A DNA stretch of 64,000 nt from Paraktedonobacter sp036384215 (GCA_036384215.1 DASVMX010000558.1:16621-80620); one strand, 5' to 3'. Positions 29,201-37,998 are shown, counted from the stretch's first letter. Translations and numbers: made by a program. Notes: generated by a model from the letters alone, not told the origin.

Positions 29201-29290
29201 TTCCAAACAGCGTTAGAAAGCATTGTGGCCAACCCATATCAGTTGGTCCAGGATCTCCTCGCGCTGATCAAGACCGAGCAAATCCAGTAG
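23252..29290 (+). CDS. NRPS: C-A(Ser-like)-N-methyltransferase-PCP-degenerate C
   Basis: This 2012-residue protein begins at a GTG with GGAGAGG five bases upstream. The N-terminal ISQLSPKKQALLRQW resembles a docking element. Condensation domain: HHMICDG at 180-186. Adenylation domain: YTSGSTGKPKG from 657; the by-eye code D-V-W-H-I-S-L-V-D-K matches the known serine pattern. An SAM-dependent N-methyltransferase is inserted late in the A domain (VLEIGCGTG at 1031-1039, about 950-1370), as in N-methylating NRPS modules. The carrier has Ser1468. A second condensation-like domain (about 1560-2000) closes the protein but has NYMLQDG (1697-1703) where HHxxxDG is expected, so it should not form peptide bonds normally. 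The next gene is a PKS. N-methylserine, perhaps later dehydrated, is the predicted residue. Confidence 0.9.
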   Translation: MSQNDIRSARISQLSPKKQALLRQWQQKKQAFGRGRPKISPRTQQGALPLSFAQQRLWFIDQLVPGTAAYNGTLAVRLTGPLDREALSRGLDEIVRRHEILRTIFPGQDGEPAQVILPAQPLPLPLVSLHDFPAERREEEAERITLEEDQKPFDLGRGPLLRALLLHLDQEHHILLVMLHHMICDGLSTEVFVRELTQLYADFRAGRPASLPELPVQYADFTLWERERVREELEEHQAYWKRQLEGAPPVLNLPTDRPYPAVRTFSGNMQRFTLSPHLTEAIKTLSRKEGTTVFTTLLTAFQVLLSRYSGQKDIVIGTPTANRPLLETESLVGFFASTLVLRINLSDNPPFLEALARVREVLLESTTHQDVPFERLVDELHIERTMSHNPLFQVMFNFGNPPKLEQTSAGLVFDPKYARGNSSMFDLWLTMGERGDILSGTLEYNTDIYDDATIARMIEHFRVLLASAISAPYLNVVQLAYLTARERQQLLQEWNATSRPYDLDTCLHTLFQEQVLREPNAPALTFENNHLTYAQLDQRANQLAHLLRAQGVGPEVIVGICLERSLEMVIGLLAILKAGGAYLPLDPTLPADRLSFMLEDARTPLVLAQQRYTASLSVDARALLILDSKIEQERLSTQPASAPEQLAIADNAAYMIYTSGSTGKPKGAVITHRGIVNRLIWMQEAYGLRAEDNVLQKTPFSFDVSVWEFFWPLLYGARLVIARPEGHRDSAYLVDLIAREAITTIHFVPSMLQLFLEEKELERCAALRRVICSGEALPLSLQERYFQRLDAELYNLYGPTEAAVDVTAWKCQRDSLLHTVSLGYPIANIQIYLLDQQLDPVPLGVPGELCIGGIGLARGYFNRPELTAEKFIPDPFSSQPGSRLYRTGDLARYLPDGALEFLGRLDNQVKLRGFRIELGEIEATLSAHPNVHEAVVVASEMSSGDRKLIAYVVPSARQEAQDATILLSDQVQHWQQVFEQTYQEPTPGQEETFNIVGWNSSYTGQPLPAEEMQEWVDTTVARILSLGPQHVLEIGCGTGLLLFPLAPRCASYTGTDFSPAGLAYIRQQLAHAVHEQSNVTLLQRQADDLADLPADYFDTIILNSVIQYFPNLEYLVTVLSKVASLLRPGGRIFIGDVRSLPLLEAFHTAVACAKADNAVSARQLRQHIHHGIVQENELVIDPAFFLALKHWLPRVGDVQLQIKRGKYTNELTQFRYDVSIQFGEVTDKPLEVVTHDWKSQAWTPATLRQYLQEAQPEVVHITSVPDARLAQVMQMQHMLAEQEDAQQACALTQAMQVFASGIDPEELWSIGDDLPYVVDLCPAVQEVGAYDVVLLQRTSPGASSSVRSTAHFLLGDTSLRARSTYANNPLSVQLAGHLVPTLRNHLKAKLPDYMVPSFFVMLDAFPLNANGKVDYRALPEPDMAYVVQDAFVAPRTPVERILTEIWAQILGIELVGINDNYFNLGGDSITSIRIVARVQQAGLHLTPRLLFQYQTIAELAEVIEPLPVAARPDPNTERVLEPPCQLTPPAGDGYTPANFPLARLTQQQLDELFARDQEIEDIYPLAPMQRNILFQRLHSQNPELYWLCAILRLSNTSLNIPAFQQAWQLVVNQHPTMRTTMIWNGLEEPLQIVHRHASMEIECHDWRHLSAEEQDQRVFDYYLSVRRQGAPLSSAPHMKTTLFQITDSDYYMFRASNYMLQDGWSSTLVTRDFDAFYEALCQGRKAQVERSRPYRDFIAWLQRQDYDKAERHFRAALQGFQEPTPLLAHLPTNPHAPDQDSLAYHKEFLWLAPETTSALQALTRTHHVTMGALLYSVWGLILSQYSGCEDIVFGSVCAGRPTSLPEAEYIVGMFNNILPLRIQVSRRATLLSLWQHVQEQIVELREYEWNSSLDIQKWAGFSEKQLLFESYIAYANLPLYNYEDVGAQKAQDFGQSVMDDTRMVVPSEYPLRIEFRPMPVFSIRMSCYQHYMSAAALQRLIGHFQTALESIVANPYQLVQDLLALIKTEQIQ
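27078..27121. repeat. Perfect 19-bp inverted repeat within the methyltransferase coding region
   Basis: 27078-27096 and 27103-27121 are exact reverse complements (core ACATGCTTGCTGAGCA) with a six-base loop GGAAGA. The hairpin lies in frame inside the region between the methyltransferase and the end of the adenylation domain and does not interrupt the reading frame. In mRNA it would be a very stable hairpin in mid-gene. Confidence 0.85.
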
Positions 29291-29315
29291 TCTGACGCAG
29301 GAAGGAGAGCGCGGC

Positions 29316-32264
29316 ATGGAGCCAGTCGCTATTATCGGCATAGGCTGCCGTTTACCAGGTGCAGTCCAGACACCGGAGCAGTTCTGGCAGTTGCTCAGAG
29401 ATGGCGTTGACGCTATCGCGGATGCGCCTCAGGAGCGCGAGGCATTGTACAGAGCTTACGATCCTGCCGCCAGTCCGGCCACACCAGGCAGGATCGTCAC
29501 ACCGCGAGGTGGGTTCTTACAAGATATCGATGGCTTTGACGCCGAGTTCTTTGGCATAACACCGCGCGAGGCCGTCAGGATGGACCCTCAGCAACGCCAA
29601 CTTTTAGAGGTTGCCTGGGAAAGCCTTGAGGATGCCGGGTGGGTACCGTCCGCGCTTCCCAGCAAGCAGGTCGGCGTCTTTATTGGCATGTGGACCAATG
29701 ACTATCAGGATATCTTATATCGAGGTCTCGACGATATCGACCTGTATGCCACAACGGGGAGTGGTCACTACGCAGCCTCTGGCCGTCTCTCCTATCTGCT
29801 TGATCTGCGTGGCCCCAGCATGACCATCGATACCGCGTGCTCGTCCTCTCTGGTTGCTCTCCATCTGGCTTGCCAGAGCTTGCGCCAGGGCGAATGTAGC
29901 CTGGCTCTGGTTGGAGGCACGAACCTGATCTTACAGCCGCACCTGAGTATTGGCTACTCGCGTTCAAAAATGCTCTCGCCTGATGGCTGTTGCAAATTTG
30001 GCGATCAGCAGGCTAACGGCTATGTCCGCAGTGAAGGAGTCGCCGTCATCGTCTTAAAGCTACTTGCCACAGCCCGGGCAGATCGGGATCACATGTATGC
30101 GCTCATTCGCGGCAGCGGGGTTAATAACGACGGCAGGAGCGGCGCATCACTGGTCAAACCAGGGTTCGAGAGTCAGAAGCAGCTTATATGCGCCGTCTAC
30201 CAGCAATCAGGCATTGCCGCGAGCGATGTAGACTACATTGAGGCGCATGGAACAGGCACAGGCCTTGGTGACGAGATCGAACTGAGAGCTATTGGTGCTG
30301 CTTTGACATCCGCCGGGCGCGCGCTGGACAATCCTTGCTATGTTGGCTCAATGAAGACAAATATCGGCCATACCGAGAGTACATCTGGAGTGGCGGGCGT
30401 TATTAAGCTCGCACTGAGCCTGCGGCATCGCCAGATCCCAGCAAGCCTGCACTTCAAAACGCCGCACGCTCGCATTCCCTGGTCGCAACTTCCCCTGGTT
30501 ATTCCTGGTACGCTTACCCCCTGGCCAGACAAAGACAAGGTCGCGTATGCAAGTATCAATTCCTATGGTGTCACCGGCACAAACGCTCACGCACTGCTCC
30601 AGGAAGCGCCACTCCCGGCGCGGCCTGGCATGCGAGGAGAGCGGCCCTCTCATCTGCTGACCCTCTCGGCCAGAAGCGCGCCGGCACTCAGGCAACTGGC
30701 GTCAGCTTATCTCCGCTATCTCCAGGAGCATCATGAACATCTTAATTTGGGAGATGTCTGTTTTACAACCCATGTTGGTCGTGCTCACTTTGCGTATCGG
30801 CTAGGGTTGGTCGCGGAGAGCATGACAGAGATGGAGCAGCAGCTTGCCGCTTTTCTGAACGAAGAAACTACGGAGGAGGAAGCGCCTGCCATGCCTGGCA
30901 AGACCGAACGCGAGATGAGAGCAGGCGTGGCATTTCTCTTGCCCGCGCGGAGCAGCACATATGCCGGCATGGCGCATCAGCTCTACGCGAATGAGCCGAC
31001 CTTTCGCCGCGAGTTCGACCGCTGTATGGCTATTACCGGGTACTACCTGGATTGTTCCATACAGCCGCACTCTCTTTTCTCTCCAGAAGAGGTATCGCTT
31101 ACAGACAAGCCCATATGGCAGGCTGCCCTCTTTGCTCTGCAATATGCCCTGGTGAGTATGTGGCAATCCTGGGGCATCACGCCTGAGGCTGTCTGCGGGG
31201 AGGGCATGGGAGTGTACGTGGCGGCCTGTCTCGCGAGCGTATTGCCACTGGAAGAGGCGTTGCGCCTCTGCATTGAACATGCGTGGCTTCGCCAGGCGCG
31301 ACGAATGACGGGGGAGCCCGCGCTGGCATCCCAGGAGCAAAATTTCGCGCAAACCATCGAGGTCCTCAGCGCTGCAGTGCCGCACACAGCAGCGCTCTCA
31401 ACCCGCGTTGCCCGCGTGATTGAGCACGCGGACATGACGAATTGCTGGATCAGCTATGTCCAGGAGACACATCATGACCAGCAAGCCTACGAGAGTCTTG
31501 AAGCATGCATGCATGCGCTGCGCGAACAGGGCTGTACGCTCTGTATCGAAATGGGAGCCGGGCCAGATGGGGATCATCTGGAATGTGAGGTGCCGCGCCT
31601 GTACACGTTGAGTGTGGATCTCCCCGCCTGGCGACAGGTCCATCTGGCCCTTGGTACCTGCTATATGCAGCATGTCTTTATCGACTGGCAGGCTTTCGAG
31701 ACCGCGTTCCCTTATCAGCGTCTCTCGTTGCCCACCTATGCTTTTCAACACACGCGCTATCACTTGCCTCGTGTCGCGTCGGCGAGCCCGCCAGCGTTGC
31801 CAGCGGAACTGCTGAACAGACTACAGTTCGCTCTGCCAGCTCAGAGGTCCAGGCTCATCCAGGAGTATGTCCACAGATTGGTAGCTGCCGTTCTTGGATA
31901 CGGCCCGGAGACGCCGCTTGATCCGCTCTGTGGTTTCTGGAACCTGGGAATGACATCTCTCATGACTGTTGAACTGCATGAGCAGATCCAGATAGCCACC
32001 GGGCGTTCGTTGCTGCCTACGCTGCTCTTCGATTATCCGAGTATAGAGGGTGTCAGCAACTACCTCGCGCGGGAGTTTGCCCTGCCTGATCTGGGAGGGG
32101 CATTTCCCGCCGTCAGTGCTCCGGTAGAACAGAGTATCACGGCGAAAAATGACGGCAGACAGGAGGAGCGACGGCAGGAAATACAGCAACTCTCGGATGA
32201 GGCAGCGGTTGCTCTGCTGCAAGACGAACTTGCAGCCTTAGAAGAGGACATCCAGCATTTCTGA
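29316..32264 (+). CDS. PKS module: KS-degenerate AT-ACP
   Basis: This 982-residue protein has a ketosynthase with Cys175 (TACSSSL), His311 (EAHGTGT) and His352 (NIGHTES), so it should be active. The following region aligns with an acyltransferase, but the nucleophile motif GHSxG reads GEGMG with Gly630 for the serine, and the second lobe carrying the extender-binding HS motif is largely missing. The AT is therefore expected to be inactive. The carrier reads LGMTSLMTVEL (Ser881), with Thr880 in place of the usual Asp. The protein starts directly at the KS (MEPVAIIG) with no N-terminal docking helix, just after the degenerate C domain of the previous gene. Its acidic tail (SDEAAVALLQDELAALEEDI) looks like a docking peptide. 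Loading in trans, or a pass-through role, is possible. Confidence 0.88.
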   Translation: MEPVAIIGIGCRLPGAVQTPEQFWQLLRDGVDAIADAPQEREALYRAYDPAASPATPGRIVTPRGGFLQDIDGFDAEFFGITPREAVRMDPQQRQLLEVAWESLEDAGWVPSALPSKQVGVFIGMWTNDYQDILYRGLDDIDLYATTGSGHYAASGRLSYLLDLRGPSMTIDTACSSSLVALHLACQSLRQGECSLALVGGTNLILQPHLSIGYSRSKMLSPDGCCKFGDQQANGYVRSEGVAVIVLKLLATARADRDHMYALIRGSGVNNDGRSGASLVKPGFESQKQLICAVYQQSGIAASDVDYIEAHGTGTGLGDEIELRAIGAALTSAGRALDNPCYVGSMKTNIGHTESTSGVAGVIKLALSLRHRQIPASLHFKTPHARIPWSQLPLVIPGTLTPWPDKDKVAYASINSYGVTGTNAHALLQEAPLPARPGMRGERPSHLLTLSARSAPALRQLASAYLRYLQEHHEHLNLGDVCFTTHVGRAHFAYRLGLVAESMTEMEQQLAAFLNEETTEEEAPAMPGKTEREMRAGVAFLLPARSSTYAGMAHQLYANEPTFRREFDRCMAITGYYLDCSIQPHSLFSPEEVSLTDKPIWQAALFALQYALVSMWQSWGITPEAVCGEGMGVYVAACLASVLPLEEALRLCIEHAWLRQARRMTGEPALASQEQNFAQTIEVLSAAVPHTAALSTRVARVIEHADMTNCWISYVQETHHDQQAYESLEACMHALREQGCTLCIEMGAGPDGDHLECEVPRLYTLSVDLPAWRQVHLALGTCYMQHVFIDWQAFETAFPYQRLSLPTYAFQHTRYHLPRVASASPPALPAELLNRLQFALPAQRSRLIQEYVHRLVAAVLGYGPETPLDPLCGFWNLGMTSLMTVELHEQIQIATGRSLLPTLLFDYPSIEGVSNYLAREFALPDLGGAFPAVSAPVEQSITAKNDGRQEERRQEIQQLSDEAAVALLQDELAALEEDIQHF

Positions 32265-32277
32265 TAAAGAGGACGCC

Positions 32278-35200
32278 ATGAGCACACAAGAGGAGCAAGA
32301 GCATCAACTCTCGCTGACGCAGCGAGCTCTGCTCGCAGTGAAGGACCTGCGTGAAAGGCTGAGAGTGATTGAGCAGGCGAAAAGAGAGCCTATCGCCATC
32401 ACTGGTATTGGCTGCCGCTTTCCCGGAGGAGTCGATGATCGTCACGCATTCTGGCGCCTGTTGCGCGACGGAGGTGATGCGACCGGAGATATGCCCGCCG
32501 CGCGCTGGGCCGTTGAGGATTACTATGATCCCGATCCGCAGGTTCCAGGGAAGACATATACGCGCCGAGGAGCGTTTCTGTCACAGGTCGACGGCTTTGA
32601 TGCGCACTTCTTCGGCGTTGCACCGCGCGAAGCTCTCAAAATGGACCCGCAACAGCGTCTCCTGCTGGAGGTCACATGGGAGGCACTGGAAGACGCGGGT
32701 ATCCCGCCAGGCCAGCTCAAGGGTACTCTCACTGGAGTCTTTATCGGTATTATGCATAACGATTATGCCAGAATTGAACAGGCAGAGAGCGATCTTGCAT
32801 CTATTGACGCGTACACGGGAACCGGGCGCTTCTTTAGTGTGGCATCAGGCCGTATTTCGCATATCTTAGGGTTGAATGGCCCCTCTATCGCCGTTGATAC
32901 CGCGTGTTCCGCCTCCCTGGTAAGCGTTCACCTGGCCTGCCAGAGTTTGCGCGCGGGTGAGTGCGAAATTGCGCTCGCGGGAGGTGTGAACTTGCTCTTG
33001 CGACCAGAGCCATTCATCGAATCCTCTAAACTCCACTCGCTTTCGCCCGATGGACGCTGTAAAACGTTTGACGCTTCGGCCGATGGCTATGTACGCGGCG
33101 AGGGCTGTGGCATGATTGTGCTGAAGCGGCTCTCGGCTGCTTTGAGGGATCATGATCCGATCCTGGCTGTGATTCGTGCCTCGGCGGTGACTCATAATGG
33201 CGCCAGCGGCGGTCTGACCGTCCCCAATGGTGTAGCGCAACAGCTTATGCTACGCCAGGCTCTCAATAGTGCAGGCATCAATCCCGTGGATGTTAGTTAT
33301 GTCGAAGCTCATGGAACGGGCACTGCTCTGGGCGATCCGATTGAAATGCAGGCGCTTGGAACTGTTTTTGGCCAGGGACGTGAGATAGGACGTCCTTTAC
33401 TGGTCGGTTCAGTCAAAACGAATATTGGACATCTGGAAGCAGCTGCCGGGATCGCGGGCCTGATCAAAGTTGTTATGTCGCTCCAGCACGGCGAGATACC
33501 TGCCAATCTACATCTACGGCAGGTCAACTCGCGTATCCCATTACAGGCATTAAAGCTGCAGGTACCAACCGAGCTACAGCGCTGGGAGGTTCCCGCGCAG
33601 CACCTGCGTCTTGCCGGGGTAAATTCATCGGGTATCAGCGGCACCAATGCGCATCTTGTAATAGAAGAAACTCCACATGTGCCAGAAGAAGCTAGCGTTG
33701 CCGTCCCGGCTGAAACTGTGGATGGGTTGCGAACCTTGATCTTGCCTCTTTCTGCGCGTGACCCGCAGGCACTACGAGCCCTGGCACAGGCTTACCTGGA
33801 CAGGTTAGCGCTGGCCTCGTGGGCCGATTTGCAAGATATATGCTACACAGCCAGCAGGCGCAGAATGCATCATGAACTGCGTCTGGCCCTGGTAGGCTCT
33901 TCCGCCGAGGACCTGCGCGGTCAACTCAAAAAGTTTCTAGAGCGCCAGCCGAAAACGCAATGGTTGCAGGGGCAGGGCAGGGCAGGCCAGCAGGAGCGTG
34001 TTGTCTTTGTTTTTCCAGGACAGGGAGCGCAGTGGATTGGCATGGGGCGTCTCTTGATGCAGCAGGAACCGGTCTTTCTGGAAGCGTTGCAGCGGTGCGA
34101 GCAGGCGATGCGCTCGTATATAGACTGGTCACTCATAGAGGAGCTAAATAGTTCAGAGGAACACTCTCGCCTGGCGCAGATCGACGTAGTGCAGCCTGTG
34201 CTCTTCGCGATCCAGGTGGCTCTGGCTGCTCTCTGGCGTTCTTATGGAGTTGAACCTGACGCAGTTGTGGGCCATAGTATGGGCGAGGTCGCGGCGGCTC
34301 ACGTTGCCGGAATCCTGGATCTGAATGACGCCGCCCGCATTATCTGCATACGCAGCCGCCTGCTCAGACGTTTGAGTGGCCAGGGCGCGATGGCTGTAGT
34401 TGCCCTGTCTTTCGTCGCCACTCAGGAGCTCGTTTCTTCCTATAGCGAGCGCCTGGCGATAGCTGCTAGCAACAGCCCATACTCCACCGTGATCGCGGGG
34501 GATGCCGCCGCGTTACGCGAAATCCACGAGAGCCTGCAAGAACGCAATATTGCCTGTACATTTGTTAAGGTCGATGTAGCGTCGCATAGTCCGCAGGTAG
34601 ACATCGTGCTGAATGAACTTCACCAGGAGCTTGTGCCAATTCACCCCAGACTTGCTGAACATCTCATGTACTCAACAGTAACAGGTTTGCCGGTACAGGG
34701 TACAGAACTGAACGCAGAGTACTGGGAGCGCAACTTACGTGAGCCGGTCCTTTTTGGAGACGCCGTGCAACGCATGATAACAGAGGGTTATCAAACATAT
34801 ATCGAATTAAGCCCTCATCCACTACTCACCGTCGCCGTCGAGGAATGTCTTGACATGGGCCAGGTTGAAGGGCGCGCTCTGCCATCGATGAAACGAGAAC
34901 AGGAGAGCACGCATGTTCTCTCTGACTCGCTAGGAATCTGCTATACATGTGGGCTGTCCCTCAATTGGCGTGGGATCATACGTTCAGGGCACCACGCGTC
35001 CCTGCCCGCGTACCCCTGGCAGCGCCAGCGCTACTGGATGGATGTGACCGGTAAGCGCGCTGTGGATCGACTTGCTGGTCAGGGCAGTATCGCGACAGGG
35101 CCAGAACAGCCATTTCCCGGCACTCGTATTCGCACCCCGTTATCACACATCCAGTACGAGATCTGCCTGGACCCGGATCGATTCTCCTTTCTCAAGGATC

Positions 35201-37980
35201 ATTGCCTCTCGCCAGACGCGCTTCTGGCCCCCATGGTCGTTTCTGGCTCAGCCTATCTGTCTCTGGTGCTCTCCGCACTACGCGAAGCCTTGCACACGCG
35301 GCAATGCCTCCTGGAAGATATCCATTTTATCGAGACCCTGGTTATTCCTGAACAGGAAAGCCGCATCTTGCACCTGCTTCTGACACCTCAGGCAGCCGGG
35401 CGCTATCGCGTGGAAATTTTCAGCCTGCAAGCTGAAGCATCCAGAGACAGAGGCGCAGCAGACTGGACACTCCATGCTACGGGTACAGCCGTCATCGATG
35501 CCTTTGTTCCACGGATCCTTTTCGATGAAACTGCAAGATCCGTGGTGCGGGAACGCTGTCAGCGCATACAGAATGGCGGAGCCTTTTATGAAGAACTCAG
35601 ACAGATGGGGTACCACTTTGGCAGGCAATACCAGTGGTATGAACAACTCTGGTGGGGCACAAACGAGGTTCTGGTGAAACTGCGCTCTCCCCAGCCGGAG
35701 GACATGCTCGCATGGTACGAACTGGCGCCGGGCCTGATCGATGCCTGCATGCAGTTTCTCTGTTCTAGCACGCTTAACAGGTATGCGCTTGCAGAACATA
35801 CCCTCTACATTCCTGTGGGAGTTGAGAGTATAACCTGCTATGGTCCGAGTGATCTGCCCTTGTGGATACATGGCCATTGGCATGCTGGCAATTCCGAACT
35901 GCACGAGCGCTACCCAACACTTGAGGGAGAGGTGCACCTGTGCGACGAGCAAGGCAGGCTTGTGCTGCTGTGCCACAATTTGCGCCTGAAAGCTGTGAAC
36001 CTGCATACCTTGCTGCCCGCGGCGTACTCACTACCTGCTAACTGGCTCTATGAGCTCTCGTGGCAGAAACAGCCCCTGGAGCGCGTCGAGAGCAGCAGCC
36101 TTTCCGTCCCCGCGCGCCCGGCGGGCTGGCTGCTCCTCGCTCATTCTGCCAGCATCGGGCAAGACCTGGCTATTGAACTGGGACAGCGTGGAGTTTACAG
36201 CCAGTTCCTGGAATTGCCTACCTGCACATCTTTGTCGTCGGACGAACCGGCGTGGCTCTCGACTCTACAAGCGCTGCTACGTTCGCACGCTGAGGAGTGG
36301 GCAGGAATCGCCTATATCTGCCAGGATCCCCCGGCCCAGGCTGCCACGGAGACGTCTGCCGTCATGGAGCAGCAACTTGGCATATGTAGAGATGTGCTAT
36401 TGCTCACCCAGATGCTTGCGCAACGCGCCGCTACCAGCACACCACCGCGTATCTGGCTGATTACAAAGGGAACGCAGGTGTTCCAACAGCGGCGCAATGT
36501 GCTGGAACATGCTACGTTATGGGGGCTGGGACCCGTCATAGGCCTGGAACACCCCGATCTGTGGGGAGGGCTGATCGATCTTGAGCTGGCGGATTTAGAT
36601 GAGCATCGTACCGTTGTCTCCCTGGTTGCAGATGAACTGCTCACCCCTCACCAGATAGAGCTGGTTGCCTTGCGCCAGCAGCAGCGCTACGTCGCGCGGC
36701 TCCATCCTCTATCTGCGGCGGCCCAGGGAGCGCCAGCCTCTTTCAATCCAGGTGAGCGTTATCTCCTTAGAACGGAGGCGAGCTATCTGATTACCGGTGG
36801 CTTAGGCGAACTGGGCCTGCTCACCGCGCGCTGGATGGCGGAACGAGGCGCGCGCCACCTGGTCCTGCTTGGTCGTAACTCGCCCGCACCATCCGCGCTC
36901 GCGGCAATTCAGGCGTTGCGGGACAGTGGTGCAGAGGTGATGGTCGCGCAAGGAGATGTCACGGATGAGACGCGGATGGCGGAACTGTTTGCAATGCTCC
37001 GCGCATCTCTGCCACCACTGCGCGGCATCATCCACGCCGCTGGCACACTGGACGACGGTATCTTGTTGCACCAGAATCCACAGCGGCTCGCCCACGTATT
37101 CGGGTCCAAAGTGGCTGGTGCCTGGAACCTCCACAAACTCAGCATGGAGATGCTACTGGATTTTTTCGTGCTCTACTCGTCGACTGTCTCTCTTATCGGC
37201 TCACCCGGGCAGGGCAATTACGCGGCAGCAAACGCCTTTCTTGATGCACTGGCCCATCATCGACACGCTCAGGGCCTGCCAGCACTCAGTATCAACTGGG
37301 GGGCCTGGGAGGGAAGCGGGCTGGGCAGCACGCGTCGCATCCAGCAGGAAGGCGCGTTCCAGGGCATGGATCTCATTCCATCCTGGCAAGGGATGTTGAT
37401 TCTGGAAGCGTTGCTCCAGCGGCGTACAGCACAGGTTGGCGTGCTGCCGATCAAATGGCCCGTATTTTCCCGTTATGCTACTTCTACCAGGCTCTCGCTT
37501 TTCTCGGAACTCCAGGCGGGAGCCGAGGAGGCTCAGCCGGTTGAGGATTACCTGCTCGCCCGGCGCTTGCTGGACACGCCCGCGCGGGAACGTCACGCGT
37601 TATTGACGACCACGCTGCGCGCTTTTATCCTGCAAGTGCTCGGCGCGCGGGCCGATACCACGCTTGATCCCCGGAGGCCTCTGAGAGAACTGGGGTTTGA
37701 TTCGCTCATGTCAGTAGAGTTGCGCAACCTTTTGCGCGCCGCTACTGGCTATCCCTTTCCTGCCACGCTTGTCTATGACTATCCAACCATGACAGCGTTG
37801 ATAGATCACCTGCTCAGCGTGATCATTCCGCAGGAAGCCCCTTCAACTTCTGTACGGGCTCGTGCCAGTACCGCCGCCGACACATACACCCAGGAGGAAC
37901 TGGCTGTTGCCCTTACTCAACTCTCGGACGAGGAACTGCAAGCCACGATGGAACTTTTCGGCGATCAACAAAATAACTAG
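32278..37980 (+). CDS. PKS module: KS-AT-DH-KR-ACP
   Basis: This 1900-residue module has an N-terminal helix (about 10-35) before the KS, typical of docking, then a KS with Cys210. The AT has Ser667 in GHSMGEV and ASHS at 768-771; serine at this position is more typical of methylmalonyl than malonyl selection. The dehydratase has His975 (KDHCL) and Asp1155 (LIDACMQ), but its glycine-rich loop reads SGSAYLS rather than LPGAAYLE. The ketoreductase has the TGGLGELG cofactor loop, the LDD motif of B-type stereochemistry and Tyr1648 in GNYAAAN. The ACP has Ser1809 in LGFDSLMSVEL. The acidic LSDEELQATMEL tail may dock to the next protein. Expected product: an alpha-substituted enoyl unit. Confidence 0.92.
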   Translation: MSTQEEQEHQLSLTQRALLAVKDLRERLRVIEQAKREPIAITGIGCRFPGGVDDRHAFWRLLRDGGDATGDMPAARWAVEDYYDPDPQVPGKTYTRRGAFLSQVDGFDAHFFGVAPREALKMDPQQRLLLEVTWEALEDAGIPPGQLKGTLTGVFIGIMHNDYARIEQAESDLASIDAYTGTGRFFSVASGRISHILGLNGPSIAVDTACSASLVSVHLACQSLRAGECEIALAGGVNLLLRPEPFIESSKLHSLSPDGRCKTFDASADGYVRGEGCGMIVLKRLSAALRDHDPILAVIRASAVTHNGASGGLTVPNGVAQQLMLRQALNSAGINPVDVSYVEAHGTGTALGDPIEMQALGTVFGQGREIGRPLLVGSVKTNIGHLEAAAGIAGLIKVVMSLQHGEIPANLHLRQVNSRIPLQALKLQVPTELQRWEVPAQHLRLAGVNSSGISGTNAHLVIEETPHVPEEASVAVPAETVDGLRTLILPLSARDPQALRALAQAYLDRLALASWADLQDICYTASRRRMHHELRLALVGSSAEDLRGQLKKFLERQPKTQWLQGQGRAGQQERVVFVFPGQGAQWIGMGRLLMQQEPVFLEALQRCEQAMRSYIDWSLIEELNSSEEHSRLAQIDVVQPVLFAIQVALAALWRSYGVEPDAVVGHSMGEVAAAHVAGILDLNDAARIICIRSRLLRRLSGQGAMAVVALSFVATQELVSSYSERLAIAASNSPYSTVIAGDAAALREIHESLQERNIACTFVKVDVASHSPQVDIVLNELHQELVPIHPRLAEHLMYSTVTGLPVQGTELNAEYWERNLREPVLFGDAVQRMITEGYQTYIELSPHPLLTVAVEECLDMGQVEGRALPSMKREQESTHVLSDSLGICYTCGLSLNWRGIIRSGHHASLPAYPWQRQRYWMDVTGKRAVDRLAGQGSIATGPEQPFPGTRIRTPLSHIQYEICLDPDRFSFLKDHCLSPDALLAPMVVSGSAYLSLVLSALREALHTRQCLLEDIHFIETLVIPEQESRILHLLLTPQAAGRYRVEIFSLQAEASRDRGAADWTLHATGTAVIDAFVPRILFDETARSVVRERCQRIQNGGAFYEELRQMGYHFGRQYQWYEQLWWGTNEVLVKLRSPQPEDMLAWYELAPGLIDACMQFLCSSTLNRYALAEHTLYIPVGVESITCYGPSDLPLWIHGHWHAGNSELHERYPTLEGEVHLCDEQGRLVLLCHNLRLKAVNLHTLLPAAYSLPANWLYELSWQKQPLERVESSSLSVPARPAGWLLLAHSASIGQDLAIELGQRGVYSQFLELPTCTSLSSDEPAWLSTLQALLRSHAEEWAGIAYICQDPPAQAATETSAVMEQQLGICRDVLLLTQMLAQRAATSTPPRIWLITKGTQVFQQRRNVLEHATLWGLGPVIGLEHPDLWGGLIDLELADLDEHRTVVSLVADELLTPHQIELVALRQQQRYVARLHPLSAAAQGAPASFNPGERYLLRTEASYLITGGLGELGLLTARWMAERGARHLVLLGRNSPAPSALAAIQALRDSGAEVMVAQGDVTDETRMAELFAMLRASLPPLRGIIHAAGTLDDGILLHQNPQRLAHVFGSKVAGAWNLHKLSMEMLLDFFVLYSSTVSLIGSPGQGNYAAANAFLDALAHHRHAQGLPALSINWGAWEGSGLGSTRRIQQEGAFQGMDLIPSWQGMLILEALLQRRTAQVGVLPIKWPVFSRYATSTRLSLFSELQAGAEEAQPVEDYLLARRLLDTPARERHALLTTTLRAFILQVLGARADTTLDPRRPLRELGFDSLMSVELRNLLRAATGYPFPATLVYDYPTMTALIDHLLSVIIPQEAPSTSVRARASTAADTYTQEELAVALTQLSDEELQATMELFGDQQNN

Positions 37981-37998
37981 AAAAAGAAGGAACGTAGT

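Noticed and set aside
27915..29290. Idea that the terminal C-like domain is an epimerase
   Set aside because: Epimerases keep the HHxxxDG histidine and have their own motifs; neither is visible here.
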